Assembly: GCA_029959085.1 (NCBI GenBank)
Contig: JARWIR010000016.1
Coordinates: 22,825,499 to 22,889,498 of the forward strand
Length of the DNA: 64,000 nucleotides
From: Nemophila menziesii
Lineage: Eukaryota > Streptophyta > Magnoliopsida > Boraginales > Hydrophyllaceae
Direction of reading: 5' to 3'
Part shown: positions 57,209-64,000 of the stretch, piece after piece
Numbering within the stretch: the first letter of the stretch is position 1
Layout: each line of letters begins with the position of its first letter
The notes under the pieces: generated by a model
The model's input: the letters and a program-made list of their open reading frames with translations, nothing else
Databases searched by the model: none
What the model was told of the DNA's origin: nothing
Made by a program: the position numbers and the translations under genes

Positions 57209-58196
57209 TATAAAAGAAACGAAATGACTTGTTAAGAATTAATCAATTATTTTACTTGTTTGGATTTTTTTTAATATTAGTAAAGAAATTAAAAGGATTA
57301 AAATTTTTTTGGATCTCTTTCATAATGTATAAAATTCAATTCTTCAATTTTAGGATCAAATGGGAGGAATGAATATGTTTATATATAAAAATGTCTAAAA
57401 TATCCTTAAATAAATCAATAGAATAAATTAAAAAATATCATTAAAAAATATAAAAATAAATACTTTCTAAATATTATCAATTTCTTTTTTCTTACTTCTA
57501 AGTAAAAAAATAATAATACAATCCTTTACTTTCCTTGATTTTATTATTTTTCAACCATCCAAATAAAAAAATCATTTTATTTTTATTTATTTTCTTTTAT
57601 TATTTTTTCTTTATATTCTTTTACTTTTCTTTCCATTCTTTCATCCAATCCAAATAATACATATATGATAATAGACCGATAGACCAACCCTTTACGGTGG
57701 AAATTGTAGCAAAATGTGTGTACGACTTTAAGGGCCCGATGCACATGTTTGATGCTAGGTTTAACACCTTTTTCATCACATTTGCTCTTAGAGAAGATCA
57801 CTGGTATACTTGTCCGTTGCCCTTTATCAATCAAATTCTTTTTACTTTGTTTTAATCCATGGAATTCTTAAAGTGCATAAGAGGAAGCAAATTTTAAATA
57901 AACATTTTTCTAGCTGTAGTATATATGTCTTTCCCTCAACGTGTATTTCAAAAGATAATGTTCATACTATTGTAGAGGAACTGGGATGTACGATGTTGTC
58001 CTATGACATTGAAAAAAACTAGTGAAACAGACAGTCTTCCTCGCCTCAGAGCGTTATGGAATGTTGAAGCCATATTAAGGTTTGGCTATTTTATTGGGAA
58101 AAAAGACATCTCTCCCTAATGAATGGGTTCAAGTATGGTAAGAAAATTTGAGATGCGGTTTACAGGTCTCCGAGGGGAGGCGTGAAGTTAAAAAAA
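57209..58196. other. AT-rich unassigned stretch
   Basis: A 29-bp phrase at 57685-57713 (CAACCCTTTACGGTGGAAAT...) is nearly identical to 49648-49676. ORFs at 57583 (minus) and 57810 (plus) show no motif. Confidence 0.35.
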
Positions 58197-58494
58197 TTAA
58201 AAGCAAAATCCATTTTTAGGCCAAACGTATACAAAAGTACCATTTTTAGGCCATTTCACTAATTATGTGGGATAATTCATAGAATTTAAAGGCAGTTTGG
58301 ACACTTCAAATAGAGTTACTAGTGTGTGATGTAGTCAAATAAAGTTATAGTTTATTTGAAATGCCCAAATTTCTCTTAAAATTTATGAAATATCTCATGT
58401 AATTAGTGAAATTGCCTAAAATGATACTTTTGAATATGTTTGGCTTATAAATGGTACTTTTGAAACGTTTGGCCGAAAAATAGAATTTGCTTAA
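58197..58494. mobile_element. Foldback MITE with roughly 125-bp arms
   Basis: The left arm TTAAAAGCAAAATCCATTTT... pairs with the complement of the right arm, TTAAGCAAATTCTATTTTTC.... Both share GGCCAAACGT, AAAAGTACCATTT, TTTCACTAATTA and ACTTCAAATA-like phrases. No ORF. Confidence 0.7.
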
Positions 58495-59780
58495 CAATCA
58501 ACGTGTTTCTACTTTGGGAAAAGATTGAAGGGAGAATATTAGGCTTGGGGAAGGGGGAGGCGAAATATAATCGTTTTTCTTTTGCCATGTTCTCACGGTG
58601 TCCCAAAGACAAGGGGAATGCCTCCCCAATCCACCAATGTCCTACTAAGGGAAGCTCAGGCATATTGACTTATGGAAGAATTTTGTCGAAATCATAGTCA
58701 TATTCTCTATGATCTCGAAGACAAATTAATGGTTGAAATCTACAATAATAAGGTTATAACGGTAAGTTGGTGAGATGATCGTACATATTTGGTTCATGGT
58801 TATGGATCTAGTTGCCAGATACATGATGAGAAAGTATTTGTTCCACAACCACCAAGTCACTTAGTGAATACTTATAGGTCTAACTCTAGTGGTGTTGGTC
58901 TCTGTGTCCTAGATAATGACAAAGCTTCTCGTAGTAGTCCTCGTACTGGGTGTCCTTTTTCTGTTAATCATACTGATAATGGTAACGGCGCAATGCAACA
59001 TAGGAAACAGTTTTGAAGTAGTTGGGCCTTCTACGAATGAGGATGTGAAGTCAAGGTGGTACAATTTCTTTTATGGTCCATAAAGCCGCTCTAAGATTGA
59101 ACCCGAGGCTAATAAAACCCCATGCAAGAGAGTCGAATTTAATTTTGTCATCAACCCTAAGAGCCTAGTGATAGAGCATAATAACTCCATCGATATATTT
59201 TTTTGCATAAGAATTAAGGTTGAATTACTCGAAATATTAATGAAAAGATTACTGAGTAGGCTGAGGTATCGTATGTCTTGTATGAAGTTTTTCTTGGGCT
59301 TGTCGAAGAATCTGCTCTAAGCGCTATTGGTGATGCCTAAAATGAGATACTAAGTCATGACCATGGGGAGTTTTTTCTCGTTGGCACTTTGACACTCAAG
59401 TTAGTATTATCTTCGAGGGTATTCTATGACTTGAGAGAGATTTGGACGGTTTTGTGTGTATTTATAAACAATAATATGGGAGTAAGAGATACCTTTTTGG
59501 GAGGTGCACCTTGGGTATATATATATATATCATATCAAGGGATTAGCAAAGTTATTTTGTGTTTTAGATTCGTTTGAAAATTCATTCTGAGGAAAAAAAG
59601 GGGAAAGAATTTGGTGATCAAGTTAATATAATACGAATTGAAAGGATTAAAATGCAAGCAGTTAATAAGATTATAAGGATTAAAATGTAAATATTAATAT
59701 TTAAGGGATAAAATGAGTTTGGTATAACTATATCCATCTATATTCTTTAATTAGGCAAAGTCTATTTAATAAGGTCAAGA
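58495..59780. other. Unassigned stretch with decayed protein-like blocks
   Basis: Plus-strand frames such as ALRLNPRL/IKPHARES-like text near 59080-59130 and the 76-residue ORF at 58789 suggest an old mobile-element ORF, but no domain is recognised. AT microsatellite near 59515-59530. Confidence 0.25.
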
Positions 59781-61002
59781 TTGACAAATACACATTAAAC
59801 GAGACAAAAATTACATTAAACCTCTTCTAGGAGATTAGGTGTTACTCTCAAGGAAATGGAACCCTTTCAGACGAACCAAGGTACCCTAACAAGTGATAAA
59901 TATCATACCCACATCGTCAAATATTTACTCACCTAAGATCTCTTAGTTCAATAGATCAAATACACTCCCAATTACCTTATTCTACCCATACACCCTCTCC
60001 TAGTGTAATTCATAGATTAGGGTTAATTAATTAATTGGGAAAAGTAATCAATCACAATTTAATACAAGTTAAAATGAAATATGTTATAATCAATCTCAGT
60101 TGAACTAAAATGACCCCTAATTACATAAATTGTCCAAAAAGTAGATGATTTTAACAAATCCCATACTCAAAAGGAAATCAACTCATGATTATATGGAAAG
60201 AAAACATATGAACTGAATTAACATAACAGAATTAAAAGAAATAAAAGGAAAATAAAATTACAATATTTCATGTGAAAATGATGAATTGAAGATTTGAAAA
60301 TGAATATATGAATGTTTGAAGATACAAATACTCTTTCAGATCTTCTCTCTACAAGATCTTGCTCTATTTCGATGAAATGAATGTGATGCTGCAGTAAAAT
60401 TATAGAAAAGTGATTTTATATCTTCTAAATTCGTGTCACATGGCGAGATGGGGTACTCTATGTGACAAAACTTTAAAAATATGGAGCATTTTCGCTTTTG
60501 CGCAGAACAGTCACTTCCTGGCGACCAAAACGATCACAATACGACCTTCTGATTCTGAATCGTGCTAAGTTTTATTTCCTCGCATTCATCTTTACAAGAT
60601 TTTCCAAAAGTTTCATATTTCACCTCCTAACTCCTATCGGATCGACTTGGGCATCGATTAGAATATTATGGACTAATCGTAAAACCTCTCTTCTTTGAGC
60701 TTCAAGTAAAATCTTGACTTCCCATGTCACCTTTTGATTTTATTGCTTTATATGAGGTTCATCTTTTCTTTTTTAACTCCTTAGCCTATCCATTAGTTCT
60801 CAGGCCCCACGTATTCCTACGAGCATCTTCTATAAAGCACAAAATAGCTCAAAATATTCCAAAAAATACGTGAATCATTAACATCAACTCAAGACTCAAA
60901 ATATATCAAATAAAGGTACAAAATTCCAACTTTAGATAAATATTCCAAAGAAAATATGTATCGAACTATTAAATTACATGACAAAAGGAGAGACATCAAC
61001 AC
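59780..61002 (-). repeat. Athila-like LTR (3' LTR) with polypurine tract
   Basis: The complement reads GGTTTAAGTTTGGGG directly followed by TGTTGATGTCTCTCC at 61000-60986, the typical Athila purine tract and LTR start. The rest is LTR-like. The distal end (about 59780) is approximate. Confidence 0.65.
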
Positions 61003-62235
61003 CCCAAACTTAAACCATTATCGTCCAAAAATATAAGGAGAAAACCAAACCAAAAATCACCATTTTCCACATGGGATCTCAAAACAAGTGTAAAACAATG
61101 CAAAGACACTTCTTATAAAATCACATGCAGAAGAAGTTATTCCACAAAAATGCCAATCAAGCATGCAAACCAACTATAAGGTATGAAGAGTATTAGTGTC
61201 ACAATGCATTGAGGATCACTTTTACTAGGCTCTGAGTGGTGGCTATGGATGGTCATTGGCTTTCCATATCGTTTAGTGGTTGATTCACTTCCTTCCTCTC
61301 CACTAATCAAATATCAACCACATGTTAGGGATCTTAAAATTTTTTTATGTTGTAGTTTTAGACTTAGGATCAATATGATATATATATATATATAACCAAG
61401 AACTGGACCGAAACAGTTCGGTAAGGAAGAACCGTTAAGCCGAACCGAGATCTGCTAAGGACTGGTCCGAACTAGTCCGAACCGGACCGATAGCCACCCT
61501 GACTCGTGTTGTACAATATAATTTATGGGCTATTTTGAGAGTTTACCTGGTTATTTCACTAAGTGGTCACTGTAAGATTTAAAGAAAAGTAAATCTTAAT
61601 TAGACTTCATTATATCTAATTTTACCTTATATTTTACAATATTATTTCTACGACTTATTTCTAAGTCAAAGGATACAATTCATAAAATAATCAAATGGCA
61701 ACGAGTATATGTAAAACCAAGAGGAAAACCCAGATACTATAGATCCACATGTTAGAAGAAAACAAACACATATACAAGAAAAAGAATTGGAAAGACGCAA
61801 TAATTTAACTAGTAAGAGCCTTGTGTCTTCTTATAGGTACAAAGTTCGAATTCTTCTTTGAATATGAGCAACCTAGTTCAGGTTTACCTGTAAATATACA
61901 TGGAAATGCGTGTATATTATTTGTGGGAATAATTGAGGTGTTGGCCTGATACCTACGTAACCAAAAAAAGGAAAGATACAAAGGAGATAACCATTTTGGC
62001 ATTACCAGCAATAACATAATTTTTCTAATTAGTCACAATCACTACAATGCCAGTATGTTCCCATTATGAGAAGTGAAAACGCATTCCACCAACATGTCAC
62101 ATAATCAATCGTTTCAAAAAAAACCCATTTCTGGTGGTACCTCTTATGAAGATCAGTTTAATTACTTTTCTCTATCCATTTAACACTAATTATTAGATCA
62201 TTGAGGTTAACTACGAGACTAATAAGCATCAGGTT
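61003..62235. other. Unassigned; probably decayed Athila 3' internal sequence near 61.0 kb
   Basis: The polypurine tract at about 61003-61015 implies internal Athila sequence to its right, but no ORF is recognisable. A GAACCG/CGGTTC-rich patch lies at 61396-61490 and an AT microsatellite at 61377-61395. Confidence 0.35.
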
Positions 62236-62700
62236 TTATTGCGCCTTTTCATGAATGCACTTCATCTTAATCTTCCAAATCCACCAAAATATGTTGAAAA
62301 TAAATGTATAGTTAACCTCCTTATCCACCTTTAGAGAAACACTCAATGACCTTAGTAATCCACTCCCCAAGGTAAACCTCTTATTTCTATCACCAAAAAT
62401 CTGAACTACGACAGAAATCCCAAACTTGGTAGCTAAGAGGACACCTGAGGATGACGTGGGACACATCCTCGACCCCCATTCCACACAGTTGACATCTATA
62501 GTTGTCCACACATTTAAGTATACACATATTTTCCCTTGAAAAGATATCATGTATGCATTAATTCTATATAAATATTCGAACCTTTTCGGGATATGTGTTG
62601 ACCATATGATGTTCCACAATCCATTTTTTATCTTGAACATCCCAATCCAAAAAAAGTGTAGGATATTTTTTTTCCAAACGCTTATATTAAAACCCAAACA
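62236..62700 (-). pseudogene. LINE ORF2 C-terminal (zf-RVT region) remnant
   Basis: A single 153-residue frame on the complement from ATG 62697: WNIIWSTHIPKRFEYLYRIN matches the start of the zf-RVT domain (normally ...IW..K.P.R...F.WR), and the end FIFNIFWWIWKIKMKCIHEK resembles the ..WWIWKERN motif after it. The expected central Cys/His cluster is degraded. Identification by pattern only. Confidence 0.45.
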
Positions 62701-62871
62701 GATTACAAAACGATGTTAGCCTATCCCCATCGGGGACAAATCAAGGAAAAAGAAGGTGCAGGATACAAAGCCTCTTAATTATTCAAAGGATGGTACCTGA
62801 ATATTTCCAAATATTTACCATATGTTGTATGTGACAAAATGAGAATCATTTAACGACAACCATTTCAATTG

Positions 62872-64000
62872 ACGTCTCACCTTTTTTGATAGATTAATAC
62901 ATGCTTGAGACATCATTTGATTAGGATTTAGTACTTAAATGCGAGATGTATCTCTTATATTTAATATATTTTGATTTAATGGTCTAGTCTTGGATGCTTA
63001 TATGTTTGGAGCATTTCTTAGGTAATTTGTGTGTTAAGTTTGAAACTCCTAGATACATGGATGGTATTGGAACCCAATATTAAGTCAAGAAATTGAAAAT
63101 TGAAGAATAAATCCAAGTCAAGTCGGAAAAGTAGCTAAGAAGTCTAGTTAAAACTAAACAAAAAGTCTCGACAAAATGCTTATGTCGACTTGCAAACATC
63201 ATAACAAATAATTGGTAGTGAATTAACTGAAGAAATTTACACACAAGTTAGATTTTGGAGTTTAGTATAAGTGGTGAAAATGGCTTCCAATTTTGAGTTG
63301 AGACATGAAAGTTATGCAAGTTTTACTGAAGATACCCAAAAATGTCCATATATAGAATAGTCAATTGACCAGTTTTGACTCACTTAACTTGACCCATATG
63401 AGCTAAAACGGTTTGTGGAACCTATATATACGTATTTTGACCAGTAAAACATGACACTTGTCATATTCAAGAGCTAGAAAAGTGGAGAGTAAGGAGACAA
63501 GAGTTGGAGTTTAAGAGCAACGATATTTATTCCCTTAATTAGTGTAATTCTTCTACCATTTAATTTTTTTGCTTTAATCATGACATTATTTGATTTTATT
63601 TTCCTTTTTTTCCATTATATCTAATTTCCTATAACTTGAGAATTGTAAGGGCATGAACCCTAGATAATGATTTCATGTTTTTCTATTAATTTGGATTTTA
63701 GATTTAAAAGAATTTGTGTTATTTCCACTTAATATAAATTTATTAACTGTGCGAATTTATTATTTTGGCCAATCAATTGGTTAGTATAGCAACTTGACTA
63801 TCGTTCGACATGGGAATTGGGTTGTGGAGCATAGTTTATATTTGTTTGATGTGTATTAGTGAACCGAGAGGTATGGACTAATCAAATATCCAATAGAGTT
63901 AGAGTCTATTCGTCCTAATACTTGGTAGTATCACTTGAAAGAGATCGTTAGAGTACCAAGGGTAAACCCTTATCTACCCGATAGGGATTTAAGAGGATGT
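62872..64000 (+). repeat. Athila-like LTR, cut by the right edge
   Basis: Begins TTGACGTCTCACCTTTTTTG, similar to TGTTGATGTCTCTCC of the minus-strand copy. It contains a leader-like block near 63420-63540 (TATATATACG) and the TGGACTAATCAAATATCC and GAGTACC phrases near the end. The end is not in the window. Confidence 0.55.

Noticed and set aside
57255..57665. Possible MITE with TTGTTTGGATT / AATCCAAATAA ends
   Set aside because: End match is short and no target duplication is visible.

Overview
This is a window of plant nuclear DNA, most likely from a eudicot. It is AT-rich and dominated by transposable elements. Only two convincing multi-exon host genes and one plausible small single-exon gene are visible. 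The plant call rests on a WEB-family coiled-coil gene of the At5g55860 type, plant-type Copia and Athila-like LTR retrotransposons primed by tRNA-like sites, plant LINE proteins with a DUF4283 N-terminus, a putative plant transposon protein remnant and several MITE families. I cannot name the species. There is no rRNA, tRNA gene, CRISPR array or bacterial operon.

Layout. 0-1.7 kb: the 5' part of a LINE on the minus strand, with a DUF4283/zinc-knuckle ORF open to the window edge. 2.2-2.5 kb: a small foldback element. 2.6-9.8 kb: a LINE ORF2 3' remnant (plus strand) split by a complete but dead Copia element (minus strand, 3.0-9.1 kb). 10.3-13.9 kb: a giant nested inverted repeat whose core carries many copies of an approximately 17-bp TGTGT...ACACA palindrome. 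14.3-15.15 kb: a GC-richer leader-like island. 16.7-21.7 kb: a young Copia element (plus strand) with a perfect 5-bp TSD. 22.1-22.8 kb: a minisatellite holding a 289-bp TRIM element with a perfect TSD. 22.8-24.6 kb: an old Athila-like LTR and SINE-like pieces.

25.2-28.7 kb: the WEB-family host gene, with the same MITE family on each side. 29.3-29.8 kb: a Tourist-like MITE with one of those MITEs nested in it. 30.9-31.5 kb: a hAT MITE. 31.5-35.3 kb: a truncated Copia element (minus). 35.5-37.7 kb: an Athila-like LTR, PBS and gag stub, joined to a plant transposon protein remnant (minus). 39.5-40.9 kb: a Copia gag remnant and a degenerate minisatellite with a run of 22 G. 42.0-43.56 kb: a second Athila-like LTR, inside an unidentified exon-like region. 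48.9-51.7 kb: a 775-bp tandem duplication followed by a degenerate repeat array.

51.9-54.7 kb: a five-exon sucrase/ferredoxin-like (thioredoxin-like [2Fe-2S]) gene, and convergent to it a small putative membrane protein gene (55.05-55.24 kb, minus). 55.8-58.5 kb: a second hAT MITE, a Stowaway-like MITE, a Helitron containing a SINE with 16-bp TSDs, and a foldback MITE. 59.8-64 kb: two more Athila-like LTRs (minus, then plus) around a LINE remnant.

The host genes are not functionally linked to one another. What ties the window together is layered insertion: Copia in LINE, MITE in MITE, SINE in Helitron, TRIM in minisatellite. The most unusual structure is the 10.3-13.9 kb foldback with its palindrome array. 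All coordinates, splice sites and family assignments were read by eye; no alignment or database search was run.
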